From assembly GCF_028372415.1 (NCBI RefSeq), contig NC_092879.1, positions 99,008,623 to 99,072,622 on the forward strand: a DNA stretch of 64,000 nt. Direction: 5' to 3'. Positions 24,493 through 35,940 of the stretch are shown piece by piece. Within the stretch, counting starts at the first letter, position 1. The number at the start of each line of letters is the position of its first letter. Under the pieces are notes generated by a model. It had not been told where the DNA came from. It saw nothing but the letters and a program-made list of their open reading frames with translations, and did no database searches. Source of the stretch: Notamacropus eugenii (lineage: Eukaryota; Chordata; Mammalia; Diprotodontia; Macropodidae). The translations under genes were made by a program, and so were the position numbers.

Positions 24493-25435
24493 CTAGAAGA
24501 GAACAAGAGCTAGATTGCTTTTCCTCTTGGGCACCCCTGGGCCAAGCAGTAGCCCATGCACACAGAGGTAGCTTTAGGACTTGGGGTGGGGAAATATTCA
24601 CTGGATTACCAAAACAGAAAACCAGAGACTCCTACCTTGGCCAAAGCCCAGCAAGCTCATCTGTCCCACTGTTAAGCAATACCCATATGAAGAGACAGGA
24701 AAATACCAATCAGACCAAACCACAACTAGGACTTCACCAGGTATGAGTGAGCCAAGTTACTAGTAGGCAAGAAAGACCAATCAAGAATACTACACCCTCT
24801 CTCTGAGCCTCAGTTTACCCCCTCTGTAAAAAGAGGACAAGACTAGACTCGATGCTAAGAGCTCTTACCCCAGCTTTGTAAAATAAGGGAGGTGGTCCCA
24901 GTTTCCAGGGATGCTGATTCCACCTCTAACATTGTGTTATTCTATGGGTTGAACCCCTAATGAGGCTGGGCCTGACCCCAAGCTGCTCAATAGAAGGGAG
25001 AGTAGCAGCACCTTCCCAGGAACAGTCTGGGCACAGGAAACAGCTGATCCAAGGTTAGATGCAGATGAGGATGTGCTAGGCAGCCTTTCCTCACTAGGTG
25101 GCAGGCCTGGTGACTACTGGGAGATGTGAGTACCTGCAGTGCCAAGACGCAGGTGCTCCTGGAGGGAGAGGGGTGGGTAGGTGCCCAAAATATCAGGTGG
25201 CCACAGGCAGTGCCCGGCTGATGGCCTTGAAGAGAGTGAGCACACAGCAGGAGGTGTGAGAGGGCCACTATTTCAGCAAAAGCTTCATTTCATTCCAAGC
25301 CCTAGGGCAGTCTCCTTCTCCCCTGCTACTCCTTTTTTTTCTGGAATTATGAATCATGATTATATCCAGTCTGCCACTGTCCCTGGACAGGGTGGGTCAA
25401 TTACTCCCCTCTAACTCACTCGTCACCCCTCTCTG
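24493..25435. other. Mostly unassigned, one MIR tail
   Basis: MIR tail at 24797-24880 (GAGCCTCAGTTTACCCCCTC). The rest shows no gene. Confidence 0.45.
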
Positions 25436-25439
25436 GCCA

Positions 25440-25610
25440 CTACTTCCCACTGTGTATTGACTCCACCATTAGAATGGAAAGTCCTTGAGGGCAAGGACTG
25501 CCTTTGCTTTTTATATTTATATCCCCAGTGCTTGGCACATAATAAGTGCTTAATAAATGCTTTTTTCCTTCATTAATTCATTCATTCAAGGAGTTTTAAA
25601 AATATTTCTA
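25440..25610 (+). repeat. L2 LINE tail
   Basis: TTAGAATGGAAAGTCCTTGA, TATATCCCCAGTGCTTGGCA, AATAAGTGCTTAATAAATGC, then ATTCATTCATTCA. Confidence 0.85.
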
Positions 25611-26105
25611 TTGTTACCATCTGCCTCAGTTTACCTCCTCTGTAAAAACTTTCTCCTGTATTCCTCCCCTGCCCATCCCACCACTCCCCCTCCCCGCCCA
25701 GACAGCCAGCCCTCATAACTAAGATTTTATAGACCTTTTTTTACTCTTGGCTTCAATCAACTGGAAATTGTGAAAACCATGTAGGGCAGGAACAGTCTTC
25801 TGATCATTAGGCCTATGCATGACAGCCCTTGGCTGCCACTGCATGGAGGTGAGGCTGGCCTGGTAGGAGAAGAGGTTGGCCAGGCAGAGTGGGGCCAGAT
25901 TTTAGGCAACAGCCCTAGGAGGTGGGCATACTCACTGTGACTGTGTAGTGACAAGCCCAGGCCTGTGGCCACAATGAGGACTTGAGCCTTTGAGGTGGGC
26001 TGTCCTAGATCCCAGGTAATACTGAAGAGATACAGGAGCATGGCCCAGTCCTATGACAGCAGTGTAAGGAATACTGAAGCTCAGATAAGGGCTTAGGGGA
26101 CAATC
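25611..26105. other. No recognisable feature
   Basis: No supported gene. A MIR-like CTGCCTCAGTTTACCTCC fragment at 25621. Confidence 0.4.
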
Positions 26106-26108
26106 ATC

Positions 26109-26680
26109 ATTCATTCATTCATTCATTCACTTATTCATTCCACAAGGGTTTATCAGGTAGCTGCTCCTGGCTGCTTCAAAGCAGCAGGCTGCTTAAGCTT
26201 TTCATTCCTGCAAAAAGAAGCCTAATCCTCTAAGCTACACAGCAGTTGTGAGCTGTTCTGGGATAGGATGAAGAAATAGTTCCTTACTGAGCACTTCCTA
26301 TGTGCCCACCACTGTGCTAAGCATCTTACAAATATTTTCTCATTCCATGTCATTGGGTGGAGGGGGTTTCCTCAAAGAGTAAAAAAGCACAGATTCTAAT
26401 GTTCAGTCCCTGACCTCAAAGAGCTCGCACTGTAATTGAGAAAACAATGCTTACAACAGATGAGTCCAGACAGAACTCAGAAAAATGGATCCAAAGCAAT
26501 TTGGGGCAGAGATCCAGGATCTTGGTGGAAGGATCAGGCGAGGCCTCCAGTGAACTGAGCCATCAAGGTGAGAAGAGAGAGCATTCCAGGGAGGGAAGCA
26601 GCCTACATGAAGTCACCAAGGCAGAAGATGGAGCTAAGGACCAAAAAAGGGGAAGATCCAAAGAGCGTGAGGATGGTTAG
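26109..26680 (-). repeat. (ATTC)n and antisense L2
   Basis: ATTCATTCATTCATTC near 26110-26132. The L2 tail CTGAGCACTTCCTATGTGCC lies at 26287, and diverged interior (GAGCATTCCAGGGAGGGAAG) continues to about 26600. Confidence 0.55.
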
Positions 26681-27234
26681 CTCAGGGTTCTGATGAAACC
26701 ACAACAACAGATAAGAGAGAGAAGACAGAATTCTCCATTCTTCTTCTGCTTCCATCTGCTGTGGCAACAACAAAGATCTTGGGGCTGCAGAAGACAAAAA
26801 ACAAATGGCAACTGGAGAATGAGAAAGAAAAAGCAAATGGCCAATAAGAAAGTGCCTGACGGCAACTGTGAGTTCACATTGCCAAGCCCGGATCAACTAC
26901 ATTCCAGGGTCTTGAAAGAACTGACAGACTGATGGTGCTGAGCCACCATCAGCAGCCTCAGAAAGACTGGGAAACAAACGAGGTGAAGGACCCATAATTA
27001 GAGTTTCCAAAACGAAAGAGCATGCAATGTGTAGGTCAGGGAGCTTGACTTAAATTAGCAGCAAAATTCTAGAACTTACTGAAGAGGTGATGAGGGGACA
27101 TCCAGAAAAAGAAGCAGTCACGTGAACAACAACATGGTAGAGCAGACATTTTCTCCAATTCCCACAACCTCTCAAACTTCTCCAAAGCAGAAATGATGTA
27201 TGAAACATAAAGTAACTTTAGTTATTCCTGTGGT
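26681..27234. other. No recognisable feature
   Basis: A-rich sequence with short frames on both strands. No family resemblance. Confidence 0.4.
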
Positions 27235-27480
27235 CTAGCAGTGCAGTGGCTAGCATGCTGGGCGTGGAGTCAGGAAGACTCATGTTTTGAGTTTAAATTT
27301 GGTCTCAGACTCTTACTAGCTGTGTGACCCAGGGCAAGTCATTTTACCCTCTTTGCCTCAGTTCCTCATCTGTAAAATGGATTGGAGAAGGAAATGGCAA
27401 ATCACTCCAGTATCTTTACGAAGAAAATTCCAAATGGAGTCACAGAGTGTTGGACCTGACTGAAAAATGACCTCACAACA
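27235..27480 (+). mobile_element. tRNA-derived CORE-SINE, MAR1-like
   Basis: It has a tRNA-like head (GTGCAGTGGCTAGCATGCTG), GTGTGACCCAGGGCAAGTC in the core, and the marsupial-type tail GGAGAAGGAAATGGCAAATC. It ends with GTTGGACCTGACTGAAAAATG and GACCTCACAACAATG. Confidence 0.8.
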
Positions 27481-27859
27481 ATGACACCCAGAATCTAAAA
27501 GAAGATAAAACACATTTCCTCCAACTCAGGAAGTGACCTTGAGCTCACTCAGTATCCACTTCTCACCTCCCAGGCTGTCAGCACCAAGGACATGACACAG
27601 GCTGACATCAAAACCCGATCCCATTTCCCCCTTTCTTTCCAGTGCCATAAAGACCTTGTGTTCCAAGATGGGGATATTTGCTTGGACCTTGACAGCCAGT
27701 GTGGCCATATCCATCCAGAAGCACCTCTGGTACAAACTTCTGAATTGTCAGTGCTTGGTAAAGCCATCTCTGAACTGTTGGTGCTGAGGCAAAGAGCTGA
27801 GAAATAGAAAGAGAGGATGAGTCACCAGAACTGGACACTCCATGTGTGGGAATTGGGGC

Positions 27860-27860
<1 letters not shown>

Positions 27861-27902
<42 letters not shown>

Positions 27903-28147
27903 TTCATCCTTTGTTGGTAAAGATGAGCATGCCATCAGAGAAATGGTGATATGACTTGCACTTGACTTTGTTTTGAGTGAGGGAGAGCTGGGCAGATCAC
28001 CAGCCTCACTTCTCCTCCAGAGCCATCTGAATCCAGTGACCAGATATCCATCAGGATGAGTGGAGATGACCCAGGATGAGGCAGTTGGGGTTAAGTGACT
28101 TGCCCAAGGTTGCACAGCTAGTGAGTGTCAAGTGTCTGAGGTGAGAT
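27861..28147 (-). mobile_element. WSINE1-like SINE, 5'-truncated
   Basis: The reverse complement of the same family as the copy at 24158, starting with a (GT)n tract of about 38 bp that corresponds to its CA tail. The tRNA head is missing beyond 28147, so it is 5'-truncated. Confidence 0.8.
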
Positions 28148-28639
28148 GGAGGTATGTAGCATATCTCCAAATCTGAGGGAAGGATCACAGCATCCAGCTG
28201 AGGCCAGTTTGGACCACCCAAATGTTAGTTGGGGCAGATACCTACATTGTTGAACTGTGAAATGTCCAGAGTATGGGAAGAAGGTTGAGACACTCTGAGA
28301 TCTGGCGTCAAGGAAACCATCATCAGAGGGGGAGGGAGTCAAGAAGTGAGTGATAAGGCAAGTAGGGGGGCGGAATTCTGAAAGTACTAAATATTTCAGG
28401 AAGTACCAAATATTTCAAAGAGCTTGAACATGAACAGATAAATCAACAGAGTGAACATTAACAACAGAAGGAAATATGAGCTTCAGATGCAGTAAATGAG
28501 TTCAGGCATCAATGAGTACAGATTGTAAAATGAAGGAAAACATTATCCAATATTTGATGAGACTGAGGATCTTGTGGAATGTGAGAATGTGAAAGTACTA
28601 TACACTGTTCCTGAGTGTCTGAAAGAACAAATGAGAATT
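28148..28639. other. Unassigned AT-rich sequence
   Basis: Contains a direct repeat (AGTACTAAATATTTCAGGA and AGTACCAAATATTTCAAAG, 28384-28421). May belong to the L1 that follows, but I could not place it. Confidence 0.35.
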
Positions 28640-29460
28640 AAGAGAGTTGAATTTATGTTTTGTTATACAGCAGGAATGATGAGAATGGAAAAGCTAGTGT
28701 CTACAATGGCAAGTGTCACCAAAAAACAAGAGAGAACAATAGATTGAGTATGCAAATACACAGAAGTGAAAGAAAACCTAGAAGAAAAGCAAAAATCAAG
28801 AATATTTTTAACATATGCTTGCTACCCAAGCAATACATACTGAACTTGATGTCAAGATGCAGAGAGACAACTTAAAGATCACAGATATCCCAAAAGAACA
28901 TGAGAAGCATAGAAACCCTTAAGACTGAAAATGAAGGGATTAAGAGAATTGCTCAGAGCTTCTAAACAGAAAACAAAGTATGATGGGAGGAATTCACAGA
29001 ACATGAGTCTGTAAACTACAAGATGCAATGTGGTTAATTGTAACCATTTAATTGTAAAACTAGAAATTATGCAAACCATGAGAAGAAAGACCTTCAAATA
29101 CAAAGGAAAGGACATTCAAATAACCCAAGAGTGTTCCATACCCTTTAGAAAGAAAACCAGGGAGTGGAAGAATGTGTTCAGAAAAGCAGTGGAGCTCAGA
29201 ATGCAACCCTGGGTGACCTATCCTGCAAGGCTGAGCTTAACCATAGTAGAGAAAAAATGCACTTTAATAATAAAGAAGTGTTTCAAACATTTTAGAAAGA
29301 AAACTGGAGCAGGCAAAGCAGTACTTAAGGAAAAATGTATATCTTTATACGTGTGTATCAATAAAAGAGAGAAACAGCAGATCAATGAATTGGGCAAATA
29401 TAAAAATGCTCAATTAAAGACCAAAATGGAAATCCTGAAAATCAAAAGAGATTCATAAAA
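28640..29460 (+). mobile_element. Degraded L1: ORF1 C-terminal part joined to an ORF2 fragment
   Basis: The frame at 29030-29458 contains ITQECS, REWKNVFRKAVELRMQPWVT and YPARLSL, which match the C-terminal domain of L1 ORF1 (human form FQPRISYPAKLSF). About 30 residues later it reads LKEKCISLYVCINKREKQQ and INELGKYKNAQL, typical of the stretch of L1 ORF2 in front of the reverse transcriptase. Two L1 segments that are normally far apart are thus adjacent, pointing to an internal deletion. Limits upstream of 29000 are approximate. It has no function. Confidence 0.7.
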
Positions 29461-29634
29461 GTGAAGGTAAAAAAAAAATCACCGAACTAAGAAACAAAAG
29501 TCCCTGCCTTATTTCATAAAGTTTTCAAAAAGCCAATAAGAGAGATAAACCATTGTTTAATTGCATTTAAGAAAAAAAGAAAAGGTGAAGATGAAATTAA
29601 AGCAATTATTAGGGGTTAGTTTGCGCAATTAGAT

Positions 29635-29805
29635 GTCAGGAAACCTTGGTCCTCAGGTGCGCCCTTTTGACCGAGTCCAAGTTTTCCAGAACAAACTCTT
29701 TTATGAGGGGGATTTGTTCTGTGAAGTCCAGGTTCAGTCAGAGGGCTGCAGCTGAGGTCCTAGGCCACGTGGGACCTCAAGGTCGCAGGTTCCCCACCCA
29801 CACTC
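29635..29805. mobile_element. Second palindromic hAT-type element
   Basis: The left arm CCTTGGTCCTCAGGTGCGCC and the right arm GGCTGCAGCTGAGGTCCTAG are inverted copies around two AGAACAAA-type centres. It ends CGCAGGTTCCCCACCCAC, the reverse of the start of the copy at 21677. More complete than that copy but more diverged. It sits between the two L1 pieces. Confidence 0.65.
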
Positions 29806-29889
29806 TAGGCCAATTTCCTCAACCCAAAATACCACCAAGGAGGGGAACTGGGGAAAGGTGATGAAATAAGGCAGGAAATTACCCATCCT

Positions 29890-31260
29890 CTCCAATAGAA
29901 CTTAAACGAATGGCCCAAAGGCCATTTTCCAGCAGCAAAATAATTCTGAGTCAGGTTAAACGATGCTCCCTGCTGACACACCTTGGGGACAGGAACCCTG
30001 TGGTGTCATGGAGGGCGGCCCCAAGGGAGGCTGCTCAGGGGAGACCGCAGGGCCTCATCCCGCTCCTAGGCCCGTGCACTGCCACAGTCCAGGCTTCTGC
30101 TGTGAGCACGTGGAGCAAGCACGTGGAGCAAGCACGTGGAGCAAGCACGTGAGGGAGCCTGAGGATCGCACGTCCCCGTGCCCTCGGGCTGAGGGGTGGA
30201 GCCTTACCTTCCAAGGGGTGGGGCCCTGCCTACAGAGAGGTGGTTACTCCCTGACACGGGACTGTCTGGTTTCACTTTCAGTTTCACTTCCAGGTACAAT
30301 TCCAGGGCAGAGAGGTGTGCTGACACTTGGAGTCACCTGAGGGTATACAGAGACCAGGAGCCTTTAAGGAGCCAGGCTACGGGAGCCTGGTTGTGGTCCT
30401 GGGGTGGAGAGGGGTGCGAAATGGCAGAAAGTTCAGAAGATGTGTGAAGCCTGAGACCTTATCCCCCACTCCTTCGGAACAGGGCCCACTCGAACACAAA
30501 ATTATCAGCCAAGAAATAAGCAGCAAAAAAAGTAAGCAGACGAGAAAGAACCTAACCGTAGGGAAGATCTGGGTTCCAATTCTGATTCAGATAGTGAAGT
30601 TAAAACTGCTACTTCTCCTTCAAAGAAAAAGCAAAATAGTCACAAGCCCAAAAATAGTTCTTGGAAAAGCTTGAATGGGACTTTAAAAATCAGAAAAAAA
30701 TAGCTACTTAAAAATTCAAATCTAGCAATAACTTCATAAGACATTACAAAGTAAGACAAAACCAAAACAATGAAAAAATAGGAGACAACGTAAAACATGT
30801 CATTAGAAAAACAACTAACAAATCAAGGAAAGGTAATATAAGCTAATATAAGAATTGTCAGACTACCACAAAGTTACAATCAAAAAAAGTCAACACTGTA
30901 CTTCAAGAAATTATTAAAGAAAATTGCCAATCCACCAATCACCATCTCAAAGAGATCCCAAAATAAAAGCTCACAAGAACATTCTAGCTAAGTTTCAAAG
31001 TTCCTAGAACAAGAAGAAAAATATTACAAGCAAAAAGAAACAATTTGAATATTGTGCAGCTACAGTCAGGGTGACACAATTAAAAAGCTTCTACATTAAA
31101 GGATCAGAGGACATAGAGTATAATATTCCAAAGAACAAAGGGGCTGAGTTTCCCAGTAAGAAATAACCTACCCAGTAAAGCTAAATGTAATCCTGCAAGG
31201 AAAAGAATGGATATTTAATGAACTAAAGAACTTTCAGTTTATTATTGAGGAAAAAAAACT
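29890..31260 (+). mobile_element. Degraded L1: GC-rich leader and ORF1, 3' part missing
   Basis: A GC-rich leader (to about 30480) is followed by A-rich sequence like the start of marsupial L1 ORF1 (AAGAACCTAACCGTAGG). From 30740 on come coiled-coil and RRM remnants (AATTGTCAGACTACC, GAGATCCCAAAATAAAAGC). The C-terminal domain follows near 31060-31230 (CTTCTACATTAAAGGATCAG, AACCTACCCAGTAAAGC). ORF1 is multiply broken, and ORF2 and the tail are absent. The start of the element is uncertain. Confidence 0.65.
30107..30151. repeat. 13-bp tandem repeat with four CACGTG E-boxes
   Basis: ACGTGGAGCAAGC is repeated 3.5 times. CACGTG occurs at 30107, 30120, 30133 and 30146, exactly 13 bp apart. It lies in the GC-rich leader in front of an L1 ORF1 remnant. 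Confidence 0.9.
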
Positions 31261-32030
31261 TTCTGACACACAAATTGAACCTTGAAATCAGAGAATTGCT
31301 CCCCAGAAATGAGAGAAAGTGAAGGTAGAAGGGAAAGGTGGTAGGCTGCCTGTCCCTGCAGGTCCACTTGTTGGGGAAGTTGTAGATGAGATTCTTCATC
31401 AGAGATGTGCTGCACTGGATGGTCACTTTGATCCCTTTGGATTTGGGGAGTCTGGGTTTGCAAACCTATTCCCTATGGAGCTCAGGGAAAAAAAAGCCAC
31501 TCCACTTGGCCTCCTGTGATTTGGTGTTCAGGGTGGAGTGGCCCTTGTGACAACCACTACCTCCAGAGAGATGTTGAGTTGGGAGATTTTGAGGAACAAC
31601 AGCTAAAGTATCCCTTATATCAGTTACATCAGGGCCTTAGACAAAAGCTCTCTCCCATGACATCAGTACCAGCAGCAACACCCTAGGAGGAGGAGTCCTT
31701 GCAGTGCAGGCCCTGGGTAGGCCTGGGCAGGAGTGACATGTCTGTGAGGGAGTTGCCAACCCAGCGTCTTGGCCCAAGTCTATGCATCAGGTGGAGCCCT
31801 GGGCAGGGAGGGGGAGCTGCCCTTGATCCAGAGGAATACTCTGGCTTTCTCAAGCAGCTGTCTCCCCTGCCTCACTGAACACTGAGTCCCTTTTTTACCT
31901 CCAAGCTGGGGTGGTGCCAGCTTCCCACAAATGTCATTGTCATGAGGAGCACATAATGACAAATATGGGTGGGATTAAGTACTACTGTCCAGAATAGCCA
32001 GCTGAGCCCTAAGGCCCAGGCAGGACAGGT
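31261..32030. other. No recognisable feature
   Basis: Unassigned sequence after the L1 remnant. Short frames on both strands shadow each other. Confidence 0.4.
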
Positions 32031-32039
32031 GCACAGGGA

Positions 32040-32395
32040 CAGCCATGCACACACATACACAGCACACACATACAGGTCACATACCCCACCACCCCACATG
32101 TATGATACACAAACTCCCACATACATTCACACATACAACCATACATGTACACATGCCACACACCATGCACACAATTCATCACACATGTGCACAGCTACAC
32201 ACCACATATCCACACACAATACACACATCCACATCCCCTCTTCTCTTCTGCCCCTAAAAGATGCTGCCCCCTACACTGCTTAGGGCCCCCATGATCACTG
32301 TATGTCCTCAATCTCAAGTGCCCTTAAATGCCCAAGATAATTGAATGTATGTATGCCCATATATACACAGACACAGAAGACACACACATACACAC
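32040..32395 (+). repeat. Imperfect CA-rich tract
   Basis: 32043-32235 and 32365-32395 are CACACA-rich with CATACA and CACATG variants. His/Thr frames read through them are artefacts. Confidence 0.85.
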
Positions 32396-32589
32396 TTTTC
32401 ACTTTGCAGCAAATCTTAATCTCTAGCTGTCATTGAAAATGGACACTGGGAAGGTTACTCCTTTCCTGGGCTCCCAGTGTCTACTTTGGGATCTGTGCTA
32501 TTTCTTCAAAGGGAGTCCAGAACAGAGCACACTCCACCCTGGAGCTGCCTGCCAATGTCCTCCACCCTCTCACCTCAGCATCAGGGCAG

Positions 32590-33600
32590 GAGAGCCACAG
32601 CACAAATCAGGAGAGTCAAGTTTCAATTCTGACACTGCTACTGGCCTAGCCATGTGACCCTGCACAAGTCACTTCACTTCTTGGACCTTCCTTGTCTGTA
32701 ACATGGAGAGAATCATTTTATACTCATACTTCCTGAAAAGAACATAAGGACGGGCCTAGGCTCACAGAGTGTGGCTTGTGGCCAGTTTGCAAGGCAAGAA
32801 TTTGAGAACAGTTTGGGATATACACTGCTGGAAGGGAATGCCCTCATCAAGGGCTTCCTCTGTTCATCAAAGCACCTCCTTCCCTCCCTCCCTCACTCCC
32901 TCCTTCCCAGGGCTGCTGCAGGAAAGCATTTTATAAACCTCAGAAGCCTAGCAGGAGCCTTATGAGCTCCCCCAGCCTTCTCTGCCCCTCCAGCCCCAAG
33001 CCAATTGTCTAGGGGAAGAGGAAAGAAGGATGCCCATCTTGCCTTCAGTCTGTGAAACCCTAAAGTCAGGTGACCTTTCTTCAATGCCTCTCACCTTTCC
33101 CCAGGAGGCACGCAACAAGGTGCTCCCAGACCTAGAGAAACTTCCAGGCACAAAGGGGCCAGAATGAAAACACAAGGTTTACTCTTCCACCTAGCTGGGG
33201 GAGAGGGCACAGAGCTGGGGGCAGGAAGCCTTTAGCCAGAGGCTGGACAGAGCTGACCTCACTGGGCCAAGAACGGCCCTGGCCATTGCCACTCCAGTGT
33301 TTCCCCCTCCTGCCAATCTCCAGGGCGAAGTAGCAAGGCTGCTCTGCCTCCTTCATCAGAGACAGCCTGGGGTAGTGGGTAGAGGAGATAGTGAGTGCCT
33401 GTGAATTCTGCCTCTGCCACTTAACTCCCCGAGTAACCTTGGGCAAGGCCCCTGACTTGTCTGTAAAATTTCCTGACCCTAGACTCATTTGTAAAATTAG
33501 GGGCCCCTTCCTAACTCCCAAAACTTTGCTCCTCAAATCTTTCACTACTCTCAGAGCCTCAGTTTCTGCACTGGTAAAATGGTAATGAAAATGCCACCCC
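32590..33600. repeat. Two MIR copies in otherwise unassigned sequence
   Basis: 32610-32715 (CCATGTGACCCTGCACAAGT) and 33395-33595 (GAGTAACCTTGGGCAAGGCC, GAGCCTCAGTTTCTGCACTG). The frame 33132-33644 on the minus strand runs across MIR and is not a gene. Confidence 0.65.
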
Positions 33601-33777
33601 AGAGGGGGAAGAAGAGCAAGAGGTTTGTAGAGGCCTCCACCCACCCCTGGCTCAGGTCCTCCTCTAAGGCCCTTGATCTAGGCCAGCCCATGCTCAGACT
33701 GAAGGCCCCTCCACTAGTGCTTGGCCAAACTAGGCCTGAGAGCCCCTGAGGCAGCTCAGCAAACTGGAACTTCTCTG

Positions 33778-33877
33778 CTCCTTCCCCTTGCCTTTTCCTT
33801 TTCCCTTCCCTTTTCTTTCCCTTTCCCTTTCCTTCACTTTCTCTTTCCCTACAATTTCCCTTCCCCCCTCCCCCCCC
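33778..33877 (+). repeat. (CCCTTT)n-like pyrimidine tract
   Basis: About 100 bp almost wholly C and T (TTCCCTTCCCTTTTCTTTCC), ending in a run of 9 C's. Confidence 0.9.
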
Positions 33878-34929
33878 CAATTCTCAGGCTAAGCAGACCA
33901 GGCAGTCTCCTCTTCTCCACTCCAGCCCTTTTGATCCTCCAAGATACTGATCTCCCTAGGCTGCCATGGCCTGCTCGGTGACTACATTTCCCTGGCTCTC
34001 TAGGACCCTTAAATGCGCAAAATAATTGAATGCAGCCTGTTGGGGCAGGAGAAGGGGCCATTTCCATGGGGATGTTGGAATGCAGTGCCACACCCACAGG
34101 AGGGGGTGGGGTCCTGCCCAGTCCTTAGGTTGATTGCCCCCAGGCAGCAGGAAGTTGAGATGGGGCCTCTGGATGTGGCATGGGGGGATAAGAACTGCTG
34201 GTCAGAGACAGTGGCATCCCCTGAGAGCCCCCCTCTTTCTTAGGGTTTTCTAGAAGGGACTTTTATTTAAAGGACAACGAGAACCCCAGAGACTGTCAGT
34301 CACATCCCTGTGGTGGGAAAGACTCCCCCATCCTGGAGCTGCTCCAAAGGGCCTAGAGGTGACTGCTAGTGCCACACTCACTCTACTCGTACCAAGTGCC
34401 ATCCTCACTCTGTCCCAACTTCCTCCTCAGATCAGCTACCACCTGTGCTGGGGGCCTCCCCCTCTCCTCACACAGTCCCCCTCATGCAGCCACCTCACAC
34501 CCACCTTCCACTCGGCTGCCATCTCCAGACTTGAAGGGCCCAAGACCATGGCCATGACTCAGCAATGGGGATGCACTGGGCCGTGGTGTTAGGGTGAGGG
34601 GCCAGAATCATGTCTGTGGTCTTGCACTTTAGCTGACTGTGAGCTAGCTTAATTTGCTCCCCTCTTAAGCCCACTAATGTACAAATGGGGGGGGGCAGTG
34701 ACATGGAGCCCCCTGGGTATCACGTGTGTTTGTCTCTTTCCAGTCCCACCATCTCAAGAGTCTGATAATCCAACCAAAAAAAAGTTCAGTGGCTCAGCTG
34801 TGTAGATGCAGCGCTTGGGGCCACCAGAGTCCCTGCACTCTAGAGGGCAGCTGGTGCACCTGGAGTGGAGGACGGAGGGACACTGGCCACATGAAGGCAG
34901 AACCTGGAGCATTGGAGATAATTCTGCTC
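33878..34929. other. No recognisable feature
   Basis: A 9-G run lies near 34687. No supported exon on either strand. Confidence 0.4.
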
Positions 34930-35940
34930 TGAGGCCCTCTCATTTTCTAGAGACTCAGAGAGAGGAAGGAACTTGCACAGGGTCACACAGCAACTCAGGT
35001 TTCAGGACTTCAGAATCTATGTTCTTTAGCACTGTGTCACTTGGAACCCCGGTTCTAAAGGGGCACAGGATAGGGATGATGGCCCCTTCTTCCAGAAGCA
35101 CCAACCAGACAGGCTGCCACCTGGTGGTGAGGATCAAGAAGTGCAGGAGGTTGGAGGCCCTTCCTAGGCTCAGCACCTAGAGCACCTGGGGGTGGGATGG
35201 GCCAGAAAGACCTAATAGAGAGGACGTGACTTGGCCCAGATGACAGAGGAAGTAGGGCAAGAGTCAGGATTTGAACCCAGGTCTTTTGTCTCCCAGGCAC
35301 AGGGCAAAAAGGCAGACCTGAGCCGGAACCTCCATCCATTGCAGAGGGTGGGAGCAAACTACAAACAGTCCCTTTTCCAGGTCCAGCAGAGAGCCCAGTT
35401 TGGGAGGCCTTGGCAGGTCCCACACTGACTTTCCGGGGTCCAGTTGTCCAACCACCCAACCACCCCTAAGCCTGGGCCTGAATGTCATGGGCTGGCCAAG
35501 ACACAATGGAATTTGATAATTCATTCAGTTCCCTGAGCACCTACTGTGTGTCAAGCATTGTCCCCCAGTGAAACAATCTAAAGTTTGGCATGGAGGGCAC
35601 ATAGAATCCCCAACAGGAATGTGGGCAAGGAGACAACACACCAGGGGACAGTAGGGCAGCATTAAAGGCCAGAGCTGGTCAGACTTGTACTTTAGGAACA
35701 TTCAGCTCACACAGGTGGGGAGGATGGCGTGGCCACGGGACAGCCCTGAGGCAGGGAGACCAGTCAGAGGCTGGAGCAAGGACAGGAAGTGAGGGAAAGA
35801 GATGTGTGTGACAGCAGTGGAGGGGAGAGCTCCAGGCTCCAGCCACCACTTGGGGCACCAAGGAGGAAGGTGCCACAGCAAGGAGGTCACCTCAAGGCTA
35901 GATAGGGGAGAACGGAATGGGTAGCCTCCAGGGTCTAGAG
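34930..35940. repeat. MIR copies and antisense L2
   Basis: Antisense MIR at 34950-35040 (GAACTTGCACAGGGTCACAC) and 35220-35290; antisense L2 tail from 35522 (GAGCACCTACTGTGTGTCAA) with diverged interior to about 35900. Confidence 0.6.

Noticed and set aside
33132-33644. 170-residue minus-strand frame
   Set aside because: Runs across a MIR copy; no recognisable protein.
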